Shown: positions 41,991 through 54,454 of the stretch, one piece after another
Numbering within the stretch: the stretch's first letter is position 1
Layout: every line of letters starts with the position of its first letter
Assembly (NCBI GenBank): GCA_002102555.1
Contig: MCFL01000044.1
Span: forward strand, 1 to 64,000
Direction: 5' to 3'
Length of the DNA: 64,000 nucleotides
Origin: Catenaria anguillulae PL171
Taxonomy: Eukaryota > Blastocladiomycota > Blastocladiomycetes > Blastocladiales > Catenariaceae
The notes under the pieces: generated by a model
What the model was told of the DNA's origin: nothing
Database searches by the model: none
What the model saw: the letters and a program-made list of their open reading frames with translations, nothing else
Position numbers and translations under genes: made by a program

Positions 41991-42417
41991 AAAAAGAAAA
42001 AAGTGTAATTGTCTGAGGTGAAATATAAAAAAATACGTAAAATCAGCGTTTTTATTTTGTTGTGATTGTGTTTTCCAAAGGAAGTGAGGCAGCCAGGTTG
42101 ATGTCCAGGGGGCTAAGTTTGCAGCAGGGAGAGGACAGGAACAAATGTTGTGTGGGGAACACAATCACTTGATGGAGGAGGGAGGGAACTTCAGTTGGGA
42201 AGTCTTGCACTTTGACATAGGCATGACCACAGAGGGACATGCCATGCTTGTCTTGAGTTTTTTTTTTTTTTTTTTTTTGAATCGCTATTACATGTATTAT
42301 AACAGACGTAACCAACACTTAGCGCTTTGTGAACGTACAGAAGCAGGAAGGATAGAGGTCCAAATACACCCATAGAAATGGCAAAAGCAAGTAGGATAGA
42401 GTGCAAGCAATTGGTAA
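41991..42417 (-). repeat. Patchwork of LINE-B, SINE-C and LINE 3' UTR fragments
   Basis: 42065-42160 resembles the LINE-B ORF2/3' UTR junction (compare 42905-42985). 42161-42255 resembles the SINE-C tail on the minus strand. 42258-42417 is a diverged LINE 3' UTR starting with a 22-nt T-run and ending AGTGCAAGCAATTGGTAA. LINE-B copy 3 begins directly after. Confidence 0.6.
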
Positions 42418-42491
42418 TTTTTTTTTTTTTTTTGTCAACCACGTTGCATGTATTTATGAAATCATATCAGATTTGAACACCCAAAGAGGAA

Positions 42492-42548
42492 AAAGTGTTG
42501 ATTATGTCCAGCATAATACATGTAATAGTGATTTAAAAAAAAAAAAAA
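42492..42548 (+). mobile_element. 57-bp retroposon 3'-end insertion
   Basis: The sequence ends AATACATGTAATAGTGATT followed by A14 and is flanked by CACCCAAAGAGGA (42479-42491 and 42549-42561). It matches the 3' end type of the ORF1-only retroposon and is one of the shortest insertions here. Confidence 0.75.
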
Positions 42549-42838
42549 CACCCAAAGAGGAAGGGAAAGGGTGGATAATTCAAACAGACACTCAGAATAC
42601 ACCTGCCAGAGGCAGCAACAGGCACACAACACAATGGAAGGAGCGGTTGGCAACAGTGGGGGGGGGAGGGGGAGGGGAGAAGGAAGAGTATGAAAGCCAA
42701 TGGTGGTAAGGGCAAGAAATCAAGGTGAGGGCAAAGGCAGCATCAAGAGTGCAGGTTGGGGGGGGGGGTCGAGGCACGGGCGTATGACAATCGATGCAGG
42801 GGAGCGGGGGAAACAAACAGTCCATGTGAGACATCCGA

Positions 42839-42873
<35 letters not shown>

Positions 42874-42940
42874 GGTGGTTTTCATTTTCCAACGGAAGTT
42901 CAGAAGAGGGAGTGAGGCAGGCGGGGTGACTGTCGGGGGG

Positions 42941-45900
42941 CTAGGTTTGTGGCAGGGAGAGGACAGGAACAAAAGTCGTGTGGGGCCCAGACAAGCTGCG
43001 CACCACAACCCGGTTTACAAAACGCTTTGTTGATGGCTGAAGTCCGAATAGCGGTTGTGTCAGGCCTGGCATGGCACCAAGGTGATGCCAGAATGCCCAA
43101 GGATGCGGCCTGATGTCGTCTTGGGCAGCACCAAGGAGGGGTGGAGCACCAACAGCCAACTCGTGTGTGAAGTGGCATGCAATTTCAGCTGCAGACACAG
43201 GTGCCGCTACTTGACGTTGTTGTTGACCTTTGGTCGTGCATACTTGGCAGAGGCAATTGGTCGCGCCTTGGTTGTCTTGGCCTGGTGGAGCAATCGAGCC
43301 AACCTTCTCACACCGGGGCTTCCACACCGTGCACCAGATGAGCAACGAAACACTTGCCACAATCCGCGGGAGCTGGGATGCAAGTCCGGGGAACCTCCTG
43401 CGTAGTGCCAAGTCTACTACACACGCCGCTGTTGCGCGCAGGCGACTTGGGTGCAACAAGTGGGCAAGCCCACTTCTTGCCTGGACTGCGAGAGTCGTGT
43501 CAGCGCCTGGCAAAAGTTGCTCAACGCACTCGTGGGCCGCCACGCCAAGCTCCCACCGCTCGTCAGCCAGCCTTGGACACACCACCCAATGCTGCTGGTC
43601 ATCCAAAGAGCCACACAGCGTGCAGAGCGGTGACGGGGCGCGATCTGGCCAGTACATGTGCAATTGGGCAAGCGTTGGGAGCCGTCCCGTGAGCACCTTG
43701 ACGCGGAAAGTGACCAAAGAGTCAAGGGAGAATGATGCAACATGCGCGGCGGGCTTGCGGCCACTGCGAATGGCCTTTGCAAATATGAGCATGTCGGGCT
43801 CCGGGACGAGCTTGTACACATGGCTTGCGAGCTGCACCCTTGCTTCTGCCCGAGATGCCGCCTGGAGCGCCTTGCCAAGGCTGGTGTACACTGGCAAGTG
43901 TCCAAGCTGCAACAGTGCGCCAAAGTCGATCTCTGCGAGGAATTCCTTGCTAAACCTGCACGCCCGAGGCGCAGATGCCCGCCCGCAACGCAAGCTGATC
44001 AGCCTTGTCGTTGTTGCGGTCTCCTGAGTGGCCTTTGACCTTGACTATGGTGATGCTCAGGTTGCGGTGGCGCACAATTGCCCTCAAAACAAGGAGGAGA
44101 TCGAGCAGCGTGGGCGGCGAGCGCATTTTGGCGGTGATTGTGGTGGGTTCCGAGAGTGTAGTGGTGACAAGGAGACACGCTGCTGCAGGGTCAGAGTGGA
44201 CGCGGGCGCGAGAACTTGGAGGCAGGTACGCAGCGAGCGTGCAGACAGCGTAAAGGTCAGCACGAGTCGAGCTGGCTGGTGCCGCGGGGAGGCGGCCAAA
44301 AAGCTCAATGCCAAGTGCGGGGCAGTGTGCGCCAAAGCCCATGAGCGTTACCGAGGCGCTGGTGGCAGGCTGGAGTGAGCCATCGGTCCAACAATCAAGC
44401 ACCTTCCGCGTTGCCCGCGTGAACGGGCCACGATTCGACGTTGGCGGGTACTCGAAAATAGCCGGCTCGCTGGCATGTAGTGGGTCGTCATCATCGCTGT
44501 CGCTTGAGCGGTCCTCAGAGTCTGACACGTCGCGGTTGGGATCGCCAACCACTGGTTCTCGCAGCAGCTGGACATATGGGCATAGGTGTGGGTGGGCAGA
44601 ATCTGGAGCGTGGACCAAAAAGGCTACTGGGCCATCCCGTCGATCTACTGATTGAAGAGCGGAGACTGGCCGGGCGAGCGAAAGCAGTACTGCGGTGGTG
44701 CAGTCTGGTCTGTTGAGGCGGTCGTGCGCAAATCTGCATTGGAGCAGGTCGTCGCAATCGAGGCAGAGGTGTAGCAGGGTGCAGCCAGGCTCGGGCGCTA
44801 CTTGGTGGGCCAGTGGGCAGCGGCATGGCCGGAGGTGTCGCAATAAAAGGATTGTGTCGTTGGGGTCACTTCGGCAGTCGACATCGGCGCAGAGGCCAAA
44901 GACTACGGCGCCTTCGCTCTCCCAGAAGAAAAGCTGGCCGACGTGGTAGTACGGTTGCCTGACATGGCGCGGCGCGGTGAGCGGGTGGAGCGTGCGACCG
45001 AGCGATGCGCACCGCGTGGCGACGCAATCGACGAGTCGTTGGAGCGCGTGAAAAACACGCCAATTTCTTCGGCACCGGGGTGCAAGGAGGCGACAAGTGG
45101 ATGCTACGGCGTTTGGAAACTGGGTCGTGGTGCTGTCTTGGTTGTAAAAACAAATGGTAGAGATCAGAGGGGAAAGGGAAAAAACACGAGAGCTGAGCAG
45201 GTGGGGTCTGAGAATGTGCAAAACGTCGAAAGGAATAACTGACTCAAGGGGGATGTCGTCAGAGGGTGAGACAAGAAACGGATCAGCGCGACCGACAGGT
45301 GGATGGACAAAAACGATTGCGAGAAAAGGGGCAGGAGGTTGATGACAGGTGATGGGGTTCTCTGGGCGACCTGGGAGCGGATGCTCGATGGTGGGTATGC
45401 CAGCGGGGAGGTCCACCAGTGCAGAGCACGCTGGGCTTGAGCAACCTGGGCGCAAGCCACGTGGAAGTGTTCACTTGTTGTTGGCTGAGACAGGCAAAAC
45501 CTGAGCCAAGAGGCCTTCGAAGAGAGCAAGGCACGTGCGATTGATTTCAGGCCGTACGTAGACTCATCGTACAGCACCGAGGCTGGAGTGTTGGATGGGA
45601 GGCGAGCTACATGTCTGAGTGCATTGCGTAGTTTAGCGTCAGACGGTCAAGAAACGAGGGAGAAGGAACGAAACCGCAGGCACGGTAGGCCGCCGATGGA
45701 ACAATGACTGCGTTGATCATGTAGGTGGCAATCTGCGCCGGAATGCGCTTTGACCGCAGCACGTTGAGGGCGCCAGTGACTGAGCTGAGCATTGCTCTTT
45801 CGGTCGCTTTCCTTGGCCCTGCACCATCAATGAAGACACCCAGGTATCAGCGCACGTCTCCTGCGCTCACCTGGGCACCGCCACTCTTGCGACATTACTG

Positions 45901-48507
45901 TGCCTGCCCCACCATCGCGAGCGTTGAAAGCCGGCACGAATCCTTTGCTTCCATTTGCCTTGATGCGAGCCAATTCGTTGAACTCGTCCACCAGATCAAC
46001 CACTCGCTGCAGTTCCTCTCGCGTCTTGGCGAAGAAGATGGCGTCGTCAATGTACCCAATCGCGACGTACTTTCGCGTTGCCACCACCTCCGAGTCGCCC
46101 ACCCGCGACCCCACGTCGACCTTCGGCACTCGCACTTCGAGATTCACGCCCTCGCAGGCATCCTCGACCGCGCACAACAAAATGTCGTAGAACGCGTTCC
46201 AGAGGAACGGCGACTCGACGGCACCTTGCGGTATGCCTCGGTGAAGGTTGAACTTGTCGGTCTTGCCAAAGGCTGTGATGACCGAGGCTGTACGATCTTG
46301 CAAGAAGTTGCGGCAGTAAAAGTCGACGAATCGGTCTGGCAACCGTAGGCGCTCAAGTGCCAGTCGTACAAGTCGGTGCGGGACCGTGTCGAAGGCTTTC
46401 GACTTGTCTTCCGAGTACGCCCACAACGCCTGATCCGAGTCTGCCGCTTGTGCCTGCGCCACTAAACCGTGTAACACGTCCACTGGTAGCCTCGTGTCCG
46501 TACCTCTAAGCGCCGAGAACCTTGCACCTCGTAGTACCTTGTGCTTTGCGGCTGCCGATTGGATGCGGTTCCACACAATCGAGTTGAAGAGTTTGGACGC
46601 GCACTCGAGCAACGTGATTGGCCGCATGTTGTTGACGTCGCCTGTATACCCTTCGGGTTTCTTCGGCGTGAGGAATATGACACCGTGGCGCCACTCGTCG
46701 GGGGTCCAACCTTCCTGGTACATATCAGTGAACAGTCGCGCAAGTACCTTGTGTCCCACCGTACCTAGTGCTGCATAGTGGCGGTACCCAAGTTGCGATT
46801 CTCCTGGCGCTTTGTCCAGGTTCACCCGGTTGAGCGCTCCTGCGACGTCCACCTCAGAGATCTCACGCTCGACGCCGTCCCAGACTGCTGCCGCCACATG
46901 TTGCAGCGGTTGGCAAGCTTGCCGTATCGGATTTGACGCATTGAGCGGGTCACCTGGTTGTTGAAAGTCGAAGTTGGCCGATACCGCACTTGCTACACCC
47001 TGCTTGACGGCGTTTGGCTCCAGTACCAGCTCGTCCCCATCGAAGATACAATTGACGCAACTCGCCGGCCGTTGCCAGTCCAGAACCGAGCTCACCACGG
47101 ACCCCAGATTCGTCGCAAAGCGCTCTACCCGCCTTTTGACTGCTTTATCTATGACCTCGCGGCGTCGTCGGCCCGCCTCTTGCATTACTCGCTCCGCCAG
47201 ACGGGCCCGTGCGTCCATGAGCGCAACATTACCCAGCGGGAGCACCACTCCGGGCAGCACCGCCTCAATTCGTCGTCGCTCGTCGTCATTCACCGTCGCT
47301 TCCGGGTTGCGCAACAATTTATCTAGTGCCATGAGCGCCACGCAAGCGTCCGACTTGTCCTGATTCGGTCGCAGGGCGTGATTGGCCTTGGTGCCGGTCC
47401 GCGTTTGCGTCTTGGCAGCTCCGTTTCCAATGCTTGCGCGGCTACTCTGTGGAATTTCTCCCACCGGGTCCGAACCGGGATTGATGAGTCGAGAATATCG
47501 ATTTCGGGCTGGGTGCTTGCTGCTTGGACTGCGTCTGCTTCGACCCATGACGGAAACGTGTCATCGTCGGCCAGAGTCAAGCCGAGATCGTTGATCACCC
47601 GGCTGCTGTACTTGGCCCAGGATTGTGGTGTCAGTTTTTCGGTGTCAAGGACGTATCGGGCTGCCGCTCGGCGGGCTTCTGCTTGTGCGCGGGCAATGCT
47701 ACGGTCCAAACGGACTGCCAGTGATGACAGTAGCAGGAGGCGGGAGTGGTCAAAGCCACTGGCTGGTTGCACAAGTAAGGCGTGTACATCGTGCAGGAAT
47801 CCCGGCGATGCGTAGATGCGATCCAGCCGGCCACCGGCGACATGTGTTGGGCCGTTTGCGTCACGGTGTAGAGCCACGTCCACCAAACCGTTTTCCAGGC
47901 AGAACCTTTCAATCGGCCGGCTCGGCGCATCATCCCGCTCGTTCATATCACCTGCCACCAACAGCAAATCGCCCGTGCGATTCGAACGTTCTGTCTCCTG
48001 TTTCAGCGCCTCTAGTACCACCGCTCTGGCATCGGCGTCTTGCGGCGGCGCATAGACTCCAACAACACGCAATCTGTACTGGTACCGCCCCTGGATGCTG
48101 AACGCAACAACGTAGCCGCCATATCGGGCCCAGTGGCAAGTGTGACGGGCAAGCGCCGGTTCAACGGCGACAAGAGCACCTGATCCTTGGGGTTTGTCTT
48201 GGTCATGCGCGAGGTGCACGATCCACTCCTGGCTCAACATGCGGCAATCAAGTGCTCGGGACGATTTGTGTGAGAGTTTTGTTTCCGTTGTTATTACAAT
48301 ACCCACTCCGCTTTCTGCTGCATGGTTAAGTGTTGCGATGAGACGGTCGTTTGCCTGTGAACCCCCTACATTTGCCACAAGAATGTTTGTCCGATAATTC
48401 TGGTTAGTATTCGCCCTTGATCTTGTGGGTTGTCTTGAATGAAAATGAATCGCTCGAGCGTGGTTTTGTCCTTGGCTGGCTGTAGTCGTGGGTGTCGTTG
48501 GCATCAT
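42941..48507 (-). pseudogene. LINE-B copy 3 ORF2 (APE-RT-RNase H), few breaks
   Basis: Endonuclease 48507-47330 (NILVANVGGS, VVGVYAPPQDAD, LLVAGDMNERDD, GGRLDRIYASP). Reverse transcriptase about 47300-45700 (VIFLTPKKPEGYTGD, AYSEDKSKAFDTVPH, HRGIPQGAVES, IGYIDDAIFFAK). RNase H near 44380-43990 (DCWTDGSLQPA, GHSGDRNNDKADQLA). Zinc tail CTLCGSLDDQQHWVVC near 43620. Visible breaks: a missing C near 47380, a missing base near 45875, TGA at 45849-45847 shared with the other copies, a lost base near 45290 and a frame change near 43990. It is the best-preserved LINE-B here but not intact. Confidence 0.88.
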
Positions 48508-49010
48508 TGTGGGTTGGGGCTGTCAGTTCCTGCGTTTTGTGTGCCACTGTCCGTGCTTGGCTCGGACTGACCGGCTGTCAGCGGGCAGTGGGCTCTTGCA
48601 GAGTCCGTTGATGGCATGGGTGTTCTTTCCCTGTCAACCTTGCTCGTCTCCGCTTGCTTGACGTCCGTCATGTCGATTGTCTTCTGACGATTGTTCCTGC
48701 CTCGATCTGTTGGTGACTGTGAAACGTCCTCGTGCGGCCGGGTTTGTGGTCGCCGCCTGGCCACCGGTTCTTGATCGACCTCCATCTCGTCTCCTCCGTC
48801 CTCTTGGCCTGTGTAGTTGCCTCCATGTTCTTCCGAATAGCGACTGCCGCCTCCATGGCCGCGCCATTGTCGCCCTTGGCCAGTGATTCGACCACCGACA
48901 AAAGCGATCCAAGAAGCTGGTTTTGCTCTTGCATCTTTTCATCGACCCGGCGCTCGCTGCCCTTCAAACCTTCCACCGTCGCTTCCAATCTGCCAATGGT
49001 GCTTCCAATC
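48504..49010 (-). pseudogene. LINE-B copy 3 ORF1, C-terminal part
   Basis: The minus strand carries the coiled coil (IGRLEATVEGLKGSERRVDE, then SLLSVVESLAKGD) and a charged C-terminus ending DSPNPQ at 48504. The stop overlaps the ORF2 start as ATGA. A frame change lies near 48800. The globular domain and zinc knuckle present in copy 2 are missing. Confidence 0.78.
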
Positions 49011-49843
49011 GGCAAACATGTTTCGCCAACCATTGTGCCTCCTTGTCCCATCCATCTGCACCCGACTCCTGATCCTGCTCTGACCAATATCAACCTCAAG
49101 TCCAATCCTCCGTTTCCACTCGACTCAGAAGATCGTATCTGTTTGCACTCCAATCCCTTCTCGGAACAGATCTTTCGGATGCGCAAGCAAACGATGTGGC
49201 GGATTATTGCGAGAATCGGCTCGACCAGGTCTGTAGCTTGCTCTTCATGTTGTCTCACTGTGACGCACCACCATCTATTTACACACGATGTTCCCTGACA
49301 CATTATGTTCACTGGCAGCTCTTTGCCCAGCATCCGGAACTTGACCCGTCAATTTGCCCAAAGCCCCTGCTAGTTGTGCTACACACGATCCGCAACAAGC
49401 TTGCGCACCACAGCTTCTTTCTTTTACTGATGCAAACGCAAAGTTGTGGGATGGTCATGGACACGAATATGCATTTGTGCATGTCGATTTGACTGATGCA
49501 CTACTCCACCTCATTGCTCGCCCACACCTCGCTGCGTTCTTTCAACTCCTGTCCAAAGTTCACATTCAACCTGGCCCAAACGGGCCAGACTGTGTCTAAT
49601 AGTCATGCCAACCCCTAGGTGTTCCAGATCATGAAGGATGCTTTCATATGGTACTCGTTGTATTAAATAACTATAAACGCTTCAAACTCTGACTGAGTCA
49701 GATTGCTGTTGACTTGAAGTCAAATGCCAATGGCCTGGAATCACAGCCGACCGATCTCACAAGATAATGGAAAATCACGGATAATCTCGAACATTGTTCG
49801 GAGCTAGAACCCAACGCTGTCGAATCCCTGCCACATGCGTGGG
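49011..49843 (+). other. Unassigned region with one possible coding stretch
   Basis: Plus-strand frames at 49196-49492 and 49354-49599 (the latter with EYAFVHVDLTDALLHLIARP and FFQLLSKVHIQPGPNGPDCV) look more protein-like than their surroundings, but I recognise no family. They may be part of another element or of a spliced host gene. 49600-49843 holds nothing recognised. Confidence 0.3.
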
Positions 49844-50403
49844 TTACACCGAGAAGATATTCGACAACCTGGCCATTCCAGCCACGATCTTCGCCGATCT
49901 TGCGGTATATTTAAATATCACCAGATTTCGCATCGCCAACCAAGACGGCGATGCAGCTGGCATGTACACCAGCGGGTTGTTGGTTGCTTCTTTGTCGGCA
50001 CCCTTGTTGGGCGGCACAGTGAATGGGTCGCGGGCTTTGCCTTTGGCGGCGAGCTGCTCAAGGATCGGAGCGAGCTTGTTGAGGTACTTCTGGTAGCACG
50101 AGACGCCTCGCTCCAAGGGTTTGACGCGGGCATCCACATCAATCGTGGGGTCAGCCTTGTAGTCGCGCTCAAGTTGGTCTTGCTGCTCCTCTAGTTGCTG
50201 TTGCTGCCTGGCAAAGCACTGCTTGGCCCACAGCAGAACCATGGAGTTGGGCGTCACAAATTTGGTGTTGGTGAGCTTGATGGCTTGACGCTCGAAGAAG
50301 CGCTCACTGGCAGCGTCGCCTGCCAATTGAAGCCATTCAAGGATGGCGTGGGGCTCAAGGGCACTGATATCGTCGATTTGCTGATCTGTCAGGTCGGCCA
50401 TTG
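49844..50403 (-). mobile_element. Gypsy gag fragment (fossil)
   Basis: The minus-strand frame starts MADLTDQQID and follows the gag at 28522 for about 150 residues before diverging. No LTR is attached. It is a broken remnant, joined at about 50404-50446 to a LINE-A copy in the opposite orientation. Confidence 0.8.
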
Positions 50404-50748
50404 TTGTTTGAAAGTGCAACGTTGAGCGAGACAATGCCGACGACGCATCAGTCACGTTCCGCGTCAAGGTTTTGACGAGTCGCCTGCCAACTCGCCCTCA
50501 ACTCCACAAATATTGGCCAGAGCGGGTGCCGTCCCCAAATTGTGTGCTCTGCGGTGCTCTCGACGATCAGCGGCATTGGCTCAGGTGTCGCACACTTGCC
50601 AACATACTCTGGACATGCCGATTGGATGTGCACGAACAAGTTGTGGAGCTGCTACGGCGCCGCAGGATGACGGCACACCAAGCGGCAGCAAAGACACTCG
50701 TCGAGCGGGTAATGGATCCAGCAAAATTACAGGCAACTGCAGCATGCG

Positions 50749-50991
50749 TTTTTTTTAAAATTTAACCTCAGACAATTACACTTATAATGACATTCAAGCA
50801 CACAACCACACACGACACAATTGCTTGGAAGATGGGAAGGGAACTTGGGATGTCTTGTGCTTTGACATAGGCATGACCACAGGAGGGCCATGCGATGCTT
50901 GTCTTGGGAGGACCAAGCGACTTGGGTGGGGTTCGAACCCACAACCTTCGCCTTGCAAGGCGGGAGTGTTACCACTGTGCCAAAACCACTT
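50749..50991 (-). mobile_element. SINE family C, copy 2
   Basis: Minus-strand unit with head B box GGTTCGAACCCC and a tail ending ATTGTCTGAGGTTAAATTT. Duplication GGCAACTGCAGCATGCG at 50732-50748 and 50992-51008, in the LINE-A ORF2. Confidence 0.92.
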
Positions 50992-51671
50992 GGCAACTGC
51001 AGCATGCGTAGTCGAGGTGCGCCTGCGACAACAGTTTCCCAACCTCGTATCTATCCTCGCGCGAATTGTCTCAATTGCTTCCACAACCATCCAAGCTGTG
51101 CTGTGGAAGGAGCGTTGCAGGCTCGTCGGACCAATCGAGCGACACATGCCAGAAAACCCGCTTGCGGCCCGGCAGCCCTGTCAATGTCCCCACTGTCAGG
51201 AGGCACGCGCCCCAGTGGCCCAGCAGCCGCACATGCACCTTGCGCTTGTTGCCGCACATTACATCTACGAGTGCCACGCTGGCTGCCCACCCCTCGTTGG
51301 CCCCTCATCAGCCTCGCATGCACGAGTTTCCTTTGGCGAATGATGGTTCCACAGCACCTTCCCAGGGCTCTCAACCCCCAGGTTTGGGTTTGGACACTCA
51401 CAGCAACGCTTTGCTACCCGTGTCGGGGTACAGTCGGGTACACATTCTGTTTTTGTCCCCTTGCTCTCTCCAACTTCTACCTCTGCGCGTATGGCGTAAC
51501 CTTCCCTTGTCCTTGTATGCTCACCGTTGTGTTGGCTCTGCTTCCCTTTGTTTGACTTCGAACTGTCTTGGTTCTTTGTTGCATGTTGTTCATTGTGTGC
51601 ATCCGTGGTGTGGTTGAATGTCGACCTCAGACCCTGTTACTTTCCGTCTGCTTACTTCTTCTTCTTCTTCT

Positions 51672-51782
<111 letters not shown>

Positions 51783-51980
51783 CTCTACCTTGCCCTCTCT
51801 GTTGTCCCCATGGCCACGTGCCCCTACCACCAATTGCTTGCCATTTTCTCTGCTTGCTCTTGTCATCCGTTGAGTGTCTTGGATCTGTGACCTTCCTGCT
51901 CTTGTACCTTCTTTCAAGACTTCTATGTTGGTTTTCAGCTTCAATACATGTGGTAGTGATCCAAAAAAAAAAAAAAAAAA

Positions 51981-52613
51981 CATTGCCGCCGCGCCAGCCA
52001 CATTTGTTGCACATCTTTTTCTTGTGCTGCGCTGTGAAGATGCAGGAACAGTCACTGGGCCCACGAGAGTTCTCGCAGCCACGCGTCCAGCAGGTCCAGC
52101 AACGGTCCCAAAAGTACAGGTTCTTTTGGGCGTGCATCAGCAGTGGCTGGGTCAGGGCCGCACCCGCCCTGGGGCCAGCCGCACCGGCTGTGCCGGACAT
52201 CCTTGGCGCGGGCTGCGCTGGGCCCCGCCGTGCGCTGAGGGGCAGCAAACAAGTCGTGCCACGCGGTATCCCGCTCACGCTCTGAAAAATATTCGCCCTC
52301 CAAGGCCTTGTTGAAGAGCTTTGTGACCGACCAGACGTGCACAGGCTTGTTGCGTTGCTTGTGGGCCTTGATCGCAGCCGCAAACCAGTTGAACAGAGCC
52401 TGGCGAAGCGTGTGGTACATGCCTTGCTAGAGCAATGTGAGGAGGCCCGGACCAAGGGGCTTGCCCACGCACTTGTCCATATGCTGGGTTGCCATGAGCA
52501 CCAGCTGAACGTGGTTGGTGAACACTAGTGGCGTGCTGAATTGACCTGCATCAATGCGACAGAGCCCGTCCTCGGTCGAGTGGCAAGCAGATGTAGAGCA
52601 GATGCTCGGTCGT
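51981..52613 (-). other. Unassigned Cys-rich coding remnant
   Basis: Minus-strand frames read TLRQALFNWFAAAIKAHKQR and KALEGEYFSERERDTAWHDL, then in a second frame a Cys-rich stretch (FWDRCWTCWTRGC, later CSCIFTAQHKKKMCNKCGWR). They lie next to each other with a frame change, suggesting one decayed protein with a zinc-binding end. It is flanked on both sides by LINE-A pieces. Family not recognised; an element-encoded protein is the likeliest explanation. Confidence 0.35.
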
Positions 52614-53405
52614 TCTGCGTCAAGGTTTTGACGAGTTGTCTGCCAATTTGCGCTCAACTCCACAAGTATTGGCCAGAACGGGTGCCGTCCCCAAATTGTG
52701 TGCTCTGCTGTGTTCTCTACAATCAACAGCATTGGCTCAGGTGTCGCACACTTGCCAACATACTCTGGACGTGCCGATTGGATGTGCACGAATAAGTTGT
52801 GGAGCTGCTACGGCGTTGCAGGATGACGGCACACCAAGCGGCAGCAAAGACACTCGTCGAGCGGCTAATGGATCCAGCAAAATTACAGGCAACTGCAGCA
52901 TGCGTAGTCGAAGTGCGCCTACGACAACAATTTCCCAACCTCGTATCTATCCTCGCGCAAATTGTCTCAATTGCTTCCACAACCATCCAAGCTGTGCTGT
53001 GGAAGGAGCGTTGCAGGCTCATAGGACCGATTGAGCGGCGCATGCCAGAAGACCCGCTTGCGGCCCGGCAGCCCTGTCAATGTCCCCACTGTCGGGAGGC
53101 ATGCGTCCCAGTGGCCCAGGAGCCGCCCATGCACCTTGCGCTCGTTGCTGCACATTACATCCACAAGTGCCACGCTGGCTGCCCACCCCTTGTTGGCTCC
53201 TTATCAGCCACGCATGCACCGGTTTCCTTTGGCAAATGGTGGTTCGACGGCACCTTCCCAGGGCTCTCAACCCCCAGATTTGGGTTTGGACACTCACAGC
53301 AACGCTTTGCTACCCGTGTCAGGGTACAGTCAGGTACACATTCTGTTTTTGTCCCCTTGCTTTCTCCAACTGCTGCCTCTGCGCATATGATGTAACCTTC
53401 CCTAT
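52614..53405 (+). mobile_element. LINE-A copy 4, ORF2 tail only
   Basis: Homologous to 50446-51500: CVLCCVLYNQQHWLRC near 52700, CQCPHCREACVP near 53090, and FPGLSTPRFGFGHSQQRFAT near 53260. It ends at a stop near 53395. A stop follows DVHE near 52796. The 3' UTR is replaced by SINE-D. Confidence 0.85.
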
Positions 53406-53410
53406 TTCTT

Positions 53411-53936
53411 TTTTTAAGTACAACCATCTTTGCATTTAGTGGAGACACGAGTATTTTCACAAGTAACATAGACTCACACACACCACCTACACACAACTCC
53501 CAAGGACTTGATGCACTTGATGGGTGCTTGTTGCCAGTGGTTTTGGCACAGTGGTAACACTTCCGTCTTGCAAGACGAAGGTTGTGGGTTCGAACCCCAC
53601 TCAAGTTGCTTGGCCCTCCATCTATCTTGTCCACCTCCATTTGTGAGTCGAGGCCCTGGTCCACCAAAATGTGTGTGGTTGCTTTAGCCAAGCCAAGCAT
53701 CACGTTAACAAGCACCCATTATGCATCAAGTCCTTGGGAGTTGTGTGTAGGAGGTGTGTGTGAGTCTATGTTACTTGTGTAAATACTTGTGTCTCCGCTA
53801 AATGCAAAGATGGTTGTATTTTAAAAAAAAAAAAAAATGATGGGTGCTTGTTAACTTGATGCTTGGCTTGGCTAAAGCAACCACACACATTGGTGGACCA
53901 GGGCCTCGACTCCCAAATGGAGGTGGACAAGATAGT
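53411..53936 (-). mobile_element. SINE family D, minus-strand copy split by another SINE-D
   Basis: Tail and body at 53411-53532, continuing at 53853-53936. The plus-strand SINE-D at 53533-53838 is inserted in it. The 5' head is missing where the palindrome begins. Confidence 0.82.
53533..53838 (+). mobile_element. SINE family D, plus-strand copy inside SINE-D
   Basis: Complete unit with A box TGGCACAGTGG, B box GGTTCGAACCCC and an A15 tail. Duplication GATGGGTGCTTGTT at 53519-53532 and 53839-53852. Confidence 0.9.
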
Positions 53937-54454
53937 TTTTTTTTTTTTTTTTTTTTTTTCAAATCGCTACTGCATGCATTAAGACATGAAACCAACAAAG
54001 GAGGCTCAGGAACAAGAAACAAGAGCAACTAGGCTGGTTGCTTAAGCACCCATGAATGGAGGCACAGGCAAGCAAGAGAAGGCAGGCGAGTGGCAGTAGG
54101 GGTCAAGAATGACCAGACTGTCTGCATGGCTCAGCAGCATGTGTAGTCAATTTTGCTGTATTTTATAAGAAAAATAAATTAAACTCAGTCAATTGCACTT
54201 GTAATGACGTTCAAGGACACACAACCACACAACACAGTTACTTGGATGATGGGGGAAGGAACTTGGGAAGTATTGTGCGTTGACATAGGCATCCACAGGT
54301 GGGTCATGCAGTGCTTGCCTTGAGAGGACCAAGCTGTAGTCAGTTTTGCTTTGTGTTGCTGCTTCCCTTGACTGGCTGCACTTTTGCCCAAAGTTGTTGC
54401 AAGTGTATGACAACGCTCATTTGGTTGGCATTGTGGATGCCTATTTATTTTCAT

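Larger units (their letters stand above)
42418..49010 (-). mobile_element. LINE-B copy 3, long, 5' end cut inside ORF1
   Basis: A-tail (T-run 42418-42433), 3' UTR with a 33-nt internal T-run (42839-42871), ORF2 48507-42941, ORF1 remainder 49010-48504. A 57-bp retroposon end sits at 42492-42548 within CACCCAAAGAGGA. The 3' half is almost identical to LINE-B copy 1 (the 350-residue C-terminal stretch differs at one residue), so they share a recent source. Homology with copy 2 ORF1 stops near 49010. Confidence 0.9.
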
